Shown here: one piece after another, positions 43,134-53,400 of the stretch
How positions within the stretch are numbered: position 1 is the stretch's first letter
Layout: each line of letters starts with the position of its first letter
Assembly (NCBI RefSeq): GCF_014645795.1
Contig: NZ_BMMK01000008.1
Span: 102,067 to 166,066 of the forward strand
Length of the DNA stretch: 64,000 nt
Direction: 5' to 3'
From: Longimycelium tulufanense
Lineage (GTDB): Bacteria; Actinomycetota; Actinomycetes; Mycobacteriales; Pseudonocardiaceae
Notes under the pieces: model-generated
The model's input: the letters and a program-made list of their open reading frames with translations, nothing else
Databases searched by the model: none
Told to the model about the DNA's origin: nothing
Translations under genes and position numbers: made by a program

Positions 43134-43156
43134 CGACTTTTCATGGTGTGTAGATT
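43128..43156 (+). promoter_or_regulatory. Sigma-70-type promoter for the lipid-synthase operon
   Basis: TTGACC (43128-43133), 17 bases, TAGATT (43151-43156). Five and four of six bases agree with consensus and the spacing is ideal. The start of transcription would be near 43163, giving a leader of about 300 bases to the ATG at 43460. Confidence 0.55.
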
Positions 43157-43324
43157 TTTCCGGTTCTCCAATGATCTTTGTCGACCGCTTCCAGGCCGTC
43201 GATCCCGTTTGCTGGGCCGGATCCGTGCTCCGGTCCGGTTGTTCCGCCCTGGTAGCGGAAGTGGGATAACGTGAAGGTAAAGCTGTGACCAAGGAAACTT
43301 ACCCATCTTGCGGTAGTCGGGAAC

Positions 43325-43353
43325 TTGATGATTCGTCCGCGATGGGGTAATTT
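43325..43353 (+). promoter_or_regulatory. Possible second promoter
   Basis: TTGATG (43325-43330), 17 bases, TAATTT (43348-43353). Good spacing, weaker hexamers. It would give a leader of about 100 bases. Confidence 0.3.
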
Positions 43354-43459
43354 AGCTGTGACGTTCACGGGAAAGCGCCGTTAACCGGGTTGCCCATGCC
43401 GCCCCTTCCCGCAATTCTTGCCGTCGAGGGCAGTGATATTTCATCGCCGGGGAGCCTGG

Positions 43460-46400
43460 ATGACCGACTCGCCAGTGGCCGACGCCGTGCTGGGCGTCAG
43501 CCCGTTCGGAGAGCCCAACGCAAGACTCGTCGCCGCGGTCGGCCGTGCCGGTGGGCTGGGCGTGCTCGACCTCGGTCGCGGCGACCGCCGGAGCAGGGAG
43601 GCGCTGGCCCGTGCCGGCCGGTGGTCACCGGTCCCGTTCGGGGTCCGGGTGGCCGCGGGCTGTGCACTCGAACCGGCGGACCTGTCCCGGGCCGACGACC
43701 TGCACGGCCGGGTGACCACCGTCCTGCTCGGTGCCGGGACGCCGTGGCGGGTGGCGGATCTCCAGCCGCACTACCGGGTCCTCGTCGAGGTGACCAGCCA
43801 CGACGAGGCGGCCCGCGCGGTGCGCGACGGGGCGGACGGCCTCGTCGCCCGCGGCAACGAGTGCGGTGGCCGCGTCGGTGAGCTGAGCACCTTCGTGCTG
43901 CTCCAGCAGCTCGTGGCGGCACGGGACGTGGACGTGCCCGTGTGGGCGGCGGGTGGTATCGGCCCGCGTACCGCGGCCGCGGCCGTCGTCGGTGGCGCCG
44001 CCGGTGTGGTGCTGGACACCCAGCTCGCCCTGCTGGCCGAGTCCGACCTACCCGGGGACGTCGCCGCGGTGATCCGTGGCATGGACGGCTCGGAGACCAC
44101 CGTGGTGGCCGGGTACCGGGTGCTGACCCGGCGCGGGCCGGACGCGACGAAGCCCGTGGCCGACGGCGAGATCGTCGACCGGCTCGGCGCCCGCGACCTC
44201 CGTACCCAGCTGGTGCCCGTCGGCCAGGACGGCTTCCTTGCCGACCGGTTCGCCCGGCGGTGGGGCGACGCCGCCACCGCGGTGCGCGCGGTGATCAGCG
44301 CCATCCAGGACACCGTGCGCGACGACCGGGCCGCGGCGGCGCTCCGCCCCGGTTCGCCGATGAGCCGCGCCCTGGGCACCCGGTTCCCGGTCGTGCAGGG
44401 ACCGATGACCAGGGTCAGCGACCAGCCGCCGTTCGCCGACGCCGTGGCCGCCGACGGCGGGCTGCCGTTCCTCGCGCTGGCGCTGGCCAACCGCGATCAG
44501 ACCCGGGCGATGCTGGAACAGACCAGCGCACGGCTTCGGGACCGGCCGTGGGGCGTGGGCGTGCTGGGCTTCGCCCCCGAGGAGATCCGCGCCGGCCAGC
44601 TCGAGGTCATCCACGACGTGCGGCCGCCGTTCGCGATCATCGCGGGCGGCCGGCCCAGCCAGGCGGATGCGCTGGAGCAGGAGGGCATCGAGACCTTCCT
44701 GCACGTGCCGTCGGCCCGGTTGCTCGCCCAGTTCCTGGAGTCCGGCGCCCGCAAGTTCGTGTTCGAGGGTGCCGAGTGCGGCGGCCACGTCGGCCCGCGC
44801 AACAGCTTCCCGTTGTGGGAGGCGCAGATCGAGGTGCTCACCGAGTACCTTGACCGGGTCGGTGACCGCGCGGAAAGATCACCCGCCGACGAACTGCGAG
44901 TGCTGTTCGCCGGCGGTATCCACGACGAGCGTTCCGCGGCGATGGTGGCCGCCCTCGCCGCGCCACTGGCCGAGCGCGGCGTCGCCGTCGGTGTGTTGAT
45001 GGGCACCGCCTACCTGTTCACCGAGCAGGCCGTCGAGTGCGGCGCCATCCAGCCGTTGTTCCAGGAACGCGTGGTGACCGCGCGCGAGACCGAGTTGCTG
45101 GAGACCGCACCCGGTCACGCCACCCGGTGCGTGCGCAGCTCCTTCACCGAGAGCTTTCGGGCGGTCAAGGACGAGCTGCGCGAACGCGGGGTGTCCGAGC
45201 GGGAGGCATGGCAGACCCTGGAGGGCCTCAACCTCGGCAAGCTGCGCCTGGCCAGCAAGGGGGTCGAGCGGGTCGGTCCGGACCTGGTCCAGGCCGACCG
45301 GGACCGGCAGGACGCCGAGGGCATGTTCATGGCCGGCGAGGTCGCGGTCCTGCGGTCCGGGGTGACCACCATCGGCGCACTGCACGAGACCGTCAGCACG
45401 GCGGCCGCGGACTTCCTCACCGCGCGCGCCGCCCGCCTGCGCGCCGAGTTCGGCCTGACCGACGTGACCGTGGTCGAGCCCTCCGAGCCGGAGCCACTGG
45501 ACATCGCCGTCGTGGGAATGTCCTGCATGTTCCCGGACGCTCCCGATCTGGCCAGCTTCTGGCGGAACGTGGTCGGCGGGGCCGACGCGGTCCGTGAGGT
45601 GCCAGCGGAGCGTTGGGACACCACGATCTACTACTCGCCCGAGGGCGGTTCCGGCGGGAGCGTGTCCAAGTGGGGCGGGTTCCTCCCGGACATCCCGTTC
45701 GACGCGCTGCGGTACGGCATCCCGCCGACGACGCTGAGTGCCATCGAGCCGGTCCAGCTGCTGGCGCTGGAGGCCGCGTGGCGGGCGCTGGTGAACGCCG
45801 GCTACGGCGAGCGGGAGTTCAACCGGCAACGCACCTCGGTGGTGTTCGGCGCCGAGTCGGGTAGCGACCTCGGCAGCGCCCTGGCGTTGCGGGGCGCGCT
45901 GCCGGCCTACCTCGGCGAGGTGCCCGCCGCACTGGGCGAGCAGCTGCCCGAGCTGACCGAGGACACCTTCCCCGGGATGCTGGCCAACGTCATCTCCGGC
46001 CGGATCGCCAACCGGCTCGACCTTGGTGGCGCCAACTACACGGTGGACGCCGCCTGCGCGTCCTCGCTGGCCGCCCTCGACGTGGCGTGCAAGGAGCTGG
46101 TGAACGGTACCAGCGAGATGGTGCTGTGCGGCGGTGCGGACCTGCACAACGGAATCCAGGACTACCTGCTCTTCACCTCGGTGCACGCGTTGTCGCCGAC
46201 CGGGCGGTGCCGCACGTTCGACAACTCGGCGGACGGCATCGTGCTCGGCGAGGGCGTGGCGTGCGTCGTGCTCAAGCGGTTGGCCGACGCCGAACGGGAC
46301 GGCGACAAGATCTACGCGGTGATCAAGGGCGTGGGTCGGTCCAGCGACGGCAAGGCGCTCGGCCTCACCGCACCGCGGCCCGCGGGCCAGCGGCTCGCGC

Positions 46401-49400
46401 TGGAACGCGCCTACCGCAACGCCGCCATCTCGCCCGCACAGGTGGGAATGGTCGAGGCGCACGGCACCGGGACGGTTGTCGGTGACCGCACCGAGTTGAC
46501 CGTGCTCGGCGAGATGTTCAGCGAATCCGGGGCCGAGCCCGCCAGCTGCGCCGTGGGGTCGGTGAAATCGCAGATCGGACACACCAAGTGCGCGGCGGGA
46601 CTGGCCGGCCTGATCAAGGTGGTGCTGGCGCTGTACACCGGGGTCCGGCCGCCCACCCTGCACGTCACCAAGCCCAACCCCGCCTGGGACGCCGAGTCCA
46701 GCCCCTTCACCTTCTCCACGGTCGCGCGACCGTGGGCGACCCCGGTGGCGGAACGGATCGCCGGCGTCAGCGCGTTCGGCTTCGGCGGCACCAACTTCCA
46801 CGTCGTCGTGCAGGGCTACGACGACGGTCCCCCGCCGGCGCACGGGCTCGACGAGTGGCCGGCCGAGCTGTTCACCTTCCGCGGCGCCGACCACGAGGCC
46901 GCGCTGCGCGAGGTCGAACGGTTGGTCAAGCTGGCCGGCGAGAACGGGCGGTGGCGGCTGCGCGACCTCGCGTTCGCCGCGGCACGTCGTGCCGAGTCCC
47001 GGGACCTTCCGGTGCAGATCGCGGTCGTGGCCGACGACGAGGACCAACTGCGTACCCTGCTGCAGCGTGCGCTGGCCGGCGAGGACGATCCGGCCGCGGG
47101 CCTGTTCCGCGCCGAACCGGCCACCGACGACACGGATGCCGGCAAGGTGGCGTTCCTGTTCCCCGGCCAGGGAAGCCAGGAACCGGGGATGCTTGCCGAC
47201 CTGTTCGTCGCCTTCCCCGAGTTGCAACGTTATCTCCAGCTCGGTAGCAGGTGGGCCGACGTGATCTACCCGCCGACGGCCTTCGACGCGGACGCCGCAC
47301 GGGAACAGCAGGAACGGCTCACCGACACGCGAGTTGCCCAACCGGCGCTGGGGATCGTCGGCCTGGCCTCCTACGAGCTACTCGCGAAGGCCGGTGTGCG
47401 GCCGGACATGATGGCCGGCCACAGCTACGGCGAGCTGGTTGCGTTGTGTGCGGCCGGCGCGTTCGACCCGCCCGCCCTGCTGGACCTGAGCGAGGCCCGG
47501 GCGGAGGCGATCCTGTCCGCCTCCGGTGACGATCCGGGTGCGATGGCCGCGGTGTCCGCCGAGGCCGGGCCGGTCGTGGCGGCCCTGGCCGAGGCCGGGC
47601 TCGCCGAGCAGGTCGTTCCCGCCAACATGAACTCCCCGAAGCAGACCGTGATCTCCGGACCAACCCCGGCGATCGAAGAGGCCGTGGAGCGGTTGCGCGC
47701 GGCCGGCCTGGGGGCCAAGCGGATCAAGGTCGCCTGCGCGTTCCACAGCCCGCAGCTCGCCCAGGCCGGTCCCCGCTTCGCCGAGGCCCTGGCCGCACAG
47801 CCGGTGCACCGCCCGGAGATTTCGGTGTGGTCGAACGGCAGCGCGGCCCGTTATCGCGAGGAACCGGACCAGATACGGGCCGAGCTGGTGGCACAGATCA
47901 GCTCCCCGGTACGGTTCGTCGACGAGATCGAGGCGATGTACCAGGCCGGCGCGCGGGTGTTCGTCGAGGCCGGCCCGGGTTCCACGCTGACCCGGCTGGT
48001 GTCGGCGATCCTCGTCGACCGTCCACATAAGACGGTCACCTGCGCGGCCGGCCGGGACAAGGGGCTGCGCGGCTTCCTCCTGGCGCTCGCGCAACTGGCC
48101 ACGGCCGGGGTGCGCATCCACACCAGCTGGCTCTTCCAGGGCCGGGACGCGGTCGACGCGTACCAGGAAGCGCCGGTGGAGCAACCCAGGTGGGTTGTCA
48201 ACGGCCAGCTGGTTCGGACCGTCAACGGCGATCCACTCCCCAACGCCTACACCCCGCCGCGACGGGTCACCCTGGAAGGAGTCCTGGTGCAGGCCAACGG
48301 CAGCTCCCACGGCGTCACCGACCGAGAAGAACTCGTCGCACAGTTCCTGCAGGCCAGTCGGGAGATGGTGGCCGCGCAACGGGACGTGTTGCTCAGCTAC
48401 CTCGGCGGGGTCCCCGCACCGGCCACCCTGCCCACGCCGGTGCAGGTGTCCCAGCAACTGCCGGCGATCACGTCGCCGACCGACCAGCTCCTCGCGCCGG
48501 AACCGGCGGCGAGCACCGCGGAGCAGCCCACCGCGGAGCAGCCCACCGCCAAGCCCGCGGAACGCGCGCAACTGTCCGAACAGGACCTGCTGGACGCGGT
48601 CCTCGGGATCATCAGCGAGCGCACCGGTTATCCGGTGGACATGATCGAGCCGGACCTGGACCTGGAGGCCGACCTCAGCATCGACTCGATCAAGCGGGCC
48701 GAGATCGTTGGCGAGCTGGCGACCAAGCTCGGCGGCCCCGCGGACGGCGCGGTCGAGATCGACGACACCGAGCTGGAGGAGCTGGCCAAGACCCGTACCG
48801 CCGCCAGCATCGTCGAGTGGCTGGTGAACCGCCTGTTGGCGGGCGGCGACAGCCCCACCGCCGACGCCGCGGACGCTGCCGGAACGCCCGCCGGAACGGA
48901 TGCGCCGGTGGCAGAGCCCACGAAGGAGCCCGCGCTCAAGGCGGTGGCACCGCAGCGGTTGGTGTTGCGCGAGGTGACGCTGCCCGAGACCACTCCCGCA
49001 GAGCAGGCGGACCACCTGCGCGGCAAGCGATTCGTTGTGCTGGGGGAGGGCACCGACCTGGCGACCCGCCTGGCGGAGAAGCTCGCGGAGCACGGGGCGG
49101 AAGTTGTCGTCTGCGACGCCTCCCACGAGATCGGTGAGCCGGACGGCACCGTGGACGGCGTCCTCCATCTCGCCGCACTGTCCGAGTCGGACGTTCCGGT
49201 GCTGCCGGACTCCTTCCCCGCCTTCCGGGCCGCCCTGCTGGCCAAGCCGCGGTGGCTGGTCGGTATCCGGGCGGTGGCCGGGTCCGGTCACCACGAGCGG
49301 GGCGTGGGCATGGCCGGCCTGTTCCGCACGATCTCCCGCGAGCACCCGGACATCCGCGCGCGGCTGGTGGAGGTCGACCCCGCCCGACCCGCGGTGGACC

Positions 49401-50419
49401 TGGCCTCCGACGTCCTCGCCGAACTGCTGGCCCCCGACGAGGCCCCGGTCGTCTCGCGGGCCGGCGGCCCCCGGGTGGGGCTGGAGCTGGTGCGGACCGA
49501 CCTCGGCTCGCTGGCCACCAACGGGGCCGGCCCGGCCGGCGAGGGTGCGGCCGAGGCCGACGCCCTCGGCCTGGACCGGGACTCGGTGGTGTTGCTGGTC
49601 GGTGGGGCGCGGGGGATCACCGCCCGGTTCGCGGCCACGCTCGCCGCGGCCAGCCGGTGCCGGATCGAGCTGGTGGGACGCACCCCGCTGCCCGCGGAGC
49701 CCGCGGACCCGGCCATCGCGGCCGCGACCGACGCCACGGCGCTGCGGGCCGCGCTGGTCGCCCAGGGCCTGCGCTCGCCCGCCGAGATCGAGCAGGCGGT
49801 CGGCCGCATCCTCGCCCAGCGCGAGGTGACGGCGACCCTCGCCGAACTTCACGAGCTGGGCAGCCAGGCCCGTTACCAGGCCGTCGACGTCCGCGACCCG
49901 GAGACGGTGCACAAGCTCGTCAAGGAGGTGCACGCCGAGCACGGCCGCCTCGACGGCATCGTCTACGCCGCCGGCGTCATCGAGGACAGGCTGGCCGTGG
50001 AGAAGCAGCCGGAGTCCTTCCGCCGGGTCTTCGACACCAAGGTCTCCGGCGCGCGCGAGCTGCTCGGCGCCGTCGCGGAGCTGCCCGACGCGCCGCGGTT
50101 CGCCGTGTTGTTCGGCAGCATCGCGGCGGTGCTCGGCAACCGCGGGCAGATCGACTACGCCGCGGCCAACGACGCGTTGCAGAGCCTGGGCGCGCAGTGG
50201 GCGGCCCGCACCGGGGGCCGCGGGCTCACCGTCCACTGGGGACCGTGGGCCCCGGTCGGTGTGCACGGCGGCATGGTGAGCCCGGAGCTCGGTCGCGAGT
50301 ACGCCCGCCGCGGCGTGGAGCTGATCGACCCGGAGGAAGGGACGCTGGCGCTGCTCCGCGAGCTGGCCTGGGGAGAGCACACCGTCGACTCGGTCGTCTA
50401 CGCAGCCCCTGGCTGGTGA
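43460..50419 (+). CDS. Multidomain synthase: two NMO/enoyl-reductase-like barrels, KS, AT, ACP, KR
   Basis: A 2319-residue megasynthase of the PUFA-synthase-like (secondary lipid) type. Domain order: NMO-like barrel 1 (about 10-245; NECGGRVGEL, WAAGGIGPRTAAAAVVGGAAG), NMO-like barrel 2 (about 300-660; FPVVQGPMTRVSD, FEGAECGGHVGPR), KS (about 680-1110; Cys866 in DAACASS, His1001 in EAHGTGT, His1041 in IGHTKC), AT (about 1230-1545; FPGQGSQ, Ser1322 in GHSYGE), ACP (about 1690-1770; Ser1743 in SIDSIKR), KR (about 2040-2310; LLVGGARGITARFA, Tyr2233). The second barrel fills the role of PfaD (trans enoyl reductase); the first is shorter and may be inactive. The SIDSIKR carrier site is the PUFA-type form. 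The start is ATG 43460, after GGGGAG; an upstream in-frame TTG gives an unlikely leader. It overlaps the next gene by 1 base. Confidence 0.9.
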   Translation: MTDSPVADAVLGVSPFGEPNARLVAAVGRAGGLGVLDLGRGDRRSREALARAGRWSPVPFGVRVAAGCALEPADLSRADDLHGRVTTVLLGAGTPWRVADLQPHYRVLVEVTSHDEAARAVRDGADGLVARGNECGGRVGELSTFVLLQQLVAARDVDVPVWAAGGIGPRTAAAAVVGGAAGVVLDTQLALLAESDLPGDVAAVIRGMDGSETTVVAGYRVLTRRGPDATKPVADGEIVDRLGARDLRTQLVPVGQDGFLADRFARRWGDAATAVRAVISAIQDTVRDDRAAAALRPGSPMSRALGTRFPVVQGPMTRVSDQPPFADAVAADGGLPFLALALANRDQTRAMLEQTSARLRDRPWGVGVLGFAPEEIRAGQLEVIHDVRPPFAIIAGGRPSQADALEQEGIETFLHVPSARLLAQFLESGARKFVFEGAECGGHVGPRNSFPLWEAQIEVLTEYLDRVGDRAERSPADELRVLFAGGIHDERSAAMVAALAAPLAERGVAVGVLMGTAYLFTEQAVECGAIQPLFQERVVTARETELLETAPGHATRCVRSSFTESFRAVKDELRERGVSEREAWQTLEGLNLGKLRLASKGVERVGPDLVQADRDRQDAEGMFMAGEVAVLRSGVTTIGALHETVSTAAADFLTARAARLRAEFGLTDVTVVEPSEPEPLDIAVVGMSCMFPDAPDLASFWRNVVGGADAVREVPAERWDTTIYYSPEGGSGGSVSKWGGFLPDIPFDALRYGIPPTTLSAIEPVQLLALEAAWRALVNAGYGEREFNRQRTSVVFGAESGSDLGSALALRGALPAYLGEVPAALGEQLPELTEDTFPGMLANVISGRIANRLDLGGANYTVDAACASSLAALDVACKELVNGTSEMVLCGGADLHNGIQDYLLFTSVHALSPTGRCRTFDNSADGIVLGEGVACVVLKRLADAERDGDKIYAVIKGVGRSSDGKALGLTAPRPAGQRLALERAYRNAAISPAQVGMVEAHGTGTVVGDRTELTVLGEMFSESGAEPASCAVGSVKSQIGHTKCAAGLAGLIKVVLALYTGVRPPTLHVTKPNPAWDAESSPFTFSTVARPWATPVAERIAGVSAFGFGGTNFHVVVQGYDDGPPPAHGLDEWPAELFTFRGADHEAALREVERLVKLAGENGRWRLRDLAFAAARRAESRDLPVQIAVVADDEDQLRTLLQRALAGEDDPAAGLFRAEPATDDTDAGKVAFLFPGQGSQEPGMLADLFVAFPELQRYLQLGSRWADVIYPPTAFDADAAREQQERLTDTRVAQPALGIVGLASYELLAKAGVRPDMMAGHSYGELVALCAAGAFDPPALLDLSEARAEAILSASGDDPGAMAAVSAEAGPVVAALAEAGLAEQVVPANMNSPKQTVISGPTPAIEEAVERLRAAGLGAKRIKVACAFHSPQLAQAGPRFAEALAAQPVHRPEISVWSNGSAARYREEPDQIRAELVAQISSPVRFVDEIEAMYQAGARVFVEAGPGSTLTRLVSAILVDRPHKTVTCAAGRDKGLRGFLLALAQLATAGVRIHTSWLFQGRDAVDAYQEAPVEQPRWVVNGQLVRTVNGDPLPNAYTPPRRVTLEGVLVQANGSSHGVTDREELVAQFLQASREMVAAQRDVLLSYLGGVPAPATLPTPVQVSQQLPAITSPTDQLLAPEPAASTAEQPTAEQPTAKPAERAQLSEQDLLDAVLGIISERTGYPVDMIEPDLDLEADLSIDSIKRAEIVGELATKLGGPADGAVEIDDTELEELAKTRTAASIVEWLVNRLLAGGDSPTADAADAAGTPAGTDAPVAEPTKEPALKAVAPQRLVLREVTLPETTPAEQADHLRGKRFVVLGEGTDLATRLAEKLAEHGAEVVVCDASHEIGEPDGTVDGVLHLAALSESDVPVLPDSFPAFRAALLAKPRWLVGIRAVAGSGHHERGVGMAGLFRTISREHPDIRARLVEVDPARPAVDLASDVLAELLAPDEAPVVSRAGGPRVGLELVRTDLGSLATNGAGPAGEGAAEADALGLDRDSVVLLVGGARGITARFAATLAAASRCRIELVGRTPLPAEPADPAIAAATDATALRAALVAQGLRSPAEIEQAVGRILAQREVTATLAELHELGSQARYQAVDVRDPETVHKLVKEVHAEHGRLDGIVYAAGVIEDRLAVEKQPESFRRVFDTKVSGARELLGAVAELPDAPRFAVLFGSIAAVLGNRGQIDYAAANDALQSLGAQWAARTGGRGLTVHWGPWAPVGVHGGMVSPELGREYARRGVELIDPEEGTLALLRELAWGEHTVDSVVYAAPGW

Positions 50420-53400
50420 TGCCCATGGAGCCGAACACGCCCGTTGCGATCGTCGGGATGGCGGTGATCCTGCCCGGCGCCGGAGACCTGCAGACCTACT
50501 GGCACAACCTGGTCAACGGCGTCGACGCGATCACCCAGGTGCCCGACAACCGGTGGGACCCGGTCTTCTACCGACCGGAGGCGGCGCAGGGCCCGGCCCG
50601 GGCGCACGAGATCTACTGCCGGCGCGGTGGGTTCGTGGACGAGTTCGCCGAGATCGACGTGACCCAGTTCGGGATCATGCCGGCCTCGATCCCCGGCACC
50701 GAACCCGACCAGTTCCTGGCGTTGAAGGTGGCCGCGGACGCCATCACCGACGCCGGTGGCGCGGACCGGCTGCCCACCGACCGGGACCGGATCGGCGTCA
50801 TCCTCGGCCGGGGTGGGTACATGGTCGCCGGCCAGGCCCGGCTGGCCCAACGGGTCAGCACCGCCGCGCAGCTGGTGCGCACGCTGGGCCAGCTGCTGCC
50901 GGAACTGACCCCGGAACAGCTGGAACGGGTGCGCGCCGCCTACGCCGACCACCTGGGGCCCGAGCACCCGGAGTCGGCGATCGGCCTGGTGCCCAACCTG
51001 ACCGCCTCCCGGATCGCCAACCGGCTCGACCTGCGCGGCCCCGCCTACACGGTGGACGCGGCCTGTGCCTCCTCACTGGTGGCGGTCGAGCACGCCGTGC
51101 GCGAGCTGGCCAGCGGACACTGCGACGTGGTGCTGGCCGGCGGGGTACACCACTGCCACGACATCTCGTTCTGGAGCGTCTTCTCCCAGCTGCGCGCGCT
51201 GTCCCCGACCGAGGCCATCCGTCCCTTCGACCGCAGGGCTGACGGAGTGCTGATCGGTGAGGGCACCGGGGTGGTGCTGCTGAAGCGGTTGGCCGACGCC
51301 GAGCGGGACGGTGACCGGATCTACGCCGTCATCCGCGGCACCGGCGTCGCCAGCGACGGACGGGCCGCCAGCCTGTTCAACCCCGACCCGGGTGGACAGG
51401 AGCGGGCGGTCCGGCAGGCATGGCGGATGGCCGGCCTGGACCCCACCGCGCCGGACGCGCTCGGGCTGCTGGAAGCGCACGGAACCGCCACCCCCGCCGG
51501 TGACGCCGCCGAGCTGTCCACCGTGGCCGCGGTCTTCGGCCCGGACCAGGGTGATGGTGCGCGCAACGGTGCTCGACCGATCATCGGCTCGGTGAAGTCG
51601 ATGATCGGGCACGCCATGCCGGCCGCCGGGGTGGCCGGGCTGGTCAAGGCGGCGCTGGCCGTCTACCACGGCACGCTCCTGCCCACCCTGCACTGCGACG
51701 ACCCGCACCCGACGCTGGCCCGGACCCGGTTCCGGCCCATCACCAGGGCCGAGCCGTGGGAGACCGACGGGCAGCGGGTCCGCCGTGCCGGGGTCAACGC
51801 CTTCGGCTTCGGCGGAATCAATGCGCACGTCATCCTCGAACAGGCGCCGTCCGGTCCGGCTCTGGTTCCGCCGCCGCGGGTCTCGGTCCGCGAGCCGGAG
51901 CGGGTGTTGCGCCTGACCGCCGACAGCCCGGAGCAGCTGGCGCAGCTGCTCGACGCCGACGACACCACGGTGCTCGCGGCCGGGTCCGACCGGAACCCCG
52001 AGCAACCGGGCCGAACCCGGCTCGGCGTCGTGGAGCCCACGGCGCGGAAGCTCTCCCTGGCCAGGCGGATCGTCGGCAAGGGCCGCCCCTGGCGGGGCCG
52101 CAACGACATCTGGTTCACGCCCACCCCGCTGCTGAGCGGAGACGCCCCCGGGAAGGTGGCGTTCGTCTTCCCCGGACTGGAGGCGGAGTTCCGGCCCCGC
52201 GCTGACGACATCGTGGACCTCGTGGGGTTGCCCGACGGGTTGCACTCCTACGTCAGCCCCACCGACGATCCCATCGCGGCCGGTGACGTCACTCGGCACG
52301 CGCTCGGCGTACTGGGCCTCGGGCGCTTGCTGGACTCGGCCCTGCACCAGATGAAAATCGTGCCGGACGCAGTCGCCGGGCACAGCATCGGCGAGTGGAT
52401 CGCGATGGTGACGAGCGGGCTGCTTGGTGAGGATGCCGCGACCGGGCTGCTGGATACGGTCGACCCGGACGTGCTGCATTTCCCCAGCCTGGTCTTTGCC
52501 GCCATCGGCGCACCGGCCGAGCGGGTACTGGAGGCGCTCACCGACTGGGACGGAATCGTGCTGTCCCACGACAACGCGCCCAACCAGTCGGTCGTCTGCG
52601 GATCCGCCGAGCGGGTCGAGGAGTTCGTGCGGTGGTTCCGGGCACGCAACGTGCTCAGCCAGACCCTGCCGTTCCGGTCCGGCTTCCACACCCCGATGCT
52701 GGAGCCGTACCTGGCGCCCGCCCGGGAGTCCGCCGAACAGTTCGAGTTCCACACGCCCACCGTGCCGATCTGGTCGGGGACGACCGCCGCACCGTACCCG
52801 GATGACCATGCCGCGGTGCGTCGACTGTTCATCCGGCACCTGCTGGAGCCGGTCCGCTTCCGCCCGTTGATCGCGGCCATGTACGACGCCGGGTTCCGGG
52901 TGTTCGTCCAGGTCGGCCTCGGGCAACTCGGCGCGCTGGTCGACGACGTCCTGCACGGGCAGGAACACCTGGCGATCTCGGCGGCCACCGCGAACCGCGA
53001 CGGCCTCGCCCAGCTGAGCCGGGTTGCCACCGCGCTGTGGGTCGACGGCGGTGCCCCGGACACCGGCCTGCTGGGAGAACGACCCGTGAGCGGACGCGGC
53101 CACGCGGGCGAGCAGGCGCAGGCCAGGCAGCGGAACAACGGACGCCGCCCGACGAAGCTGGACCTCGGCTGCACGCTGATCTCGCTGGAGGACGAGGCCC
53201 GCCAGGAACTCGCACCACTGTTCGCGGGCAAGGGGAGCGGAAGCGGTGCCGATCTGTCCACACTGGACGGCTTTGTCGACCGGTTTCCGGCTGCCGGACA
53301 ACTGCAGGCACTGCTGAAGGAGACGGCCGACACCGCCGCCGCGGTGATCGCGGCCGGAACCCGGGGCCCCGACCCGACCCGACCCGCACAACCAGCGGCG

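Larger units (their letters stand above)
42985..43459. other. 475-bp divergent control region, low in GC
   Basis: No gene seen. The 43100-43380 part is clearly AT-richer than the coding DNA around it. It contains the promoter with an overlapping dyad at 43119-43156, a possible second promoter at 43325-43353, two AGCTGTGAC repeats (43281-43289, 43354-43362) 73 bases apart, and a small GTGA-CGT-TCAC dyad (43358-43368). Confidence 0.6.
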
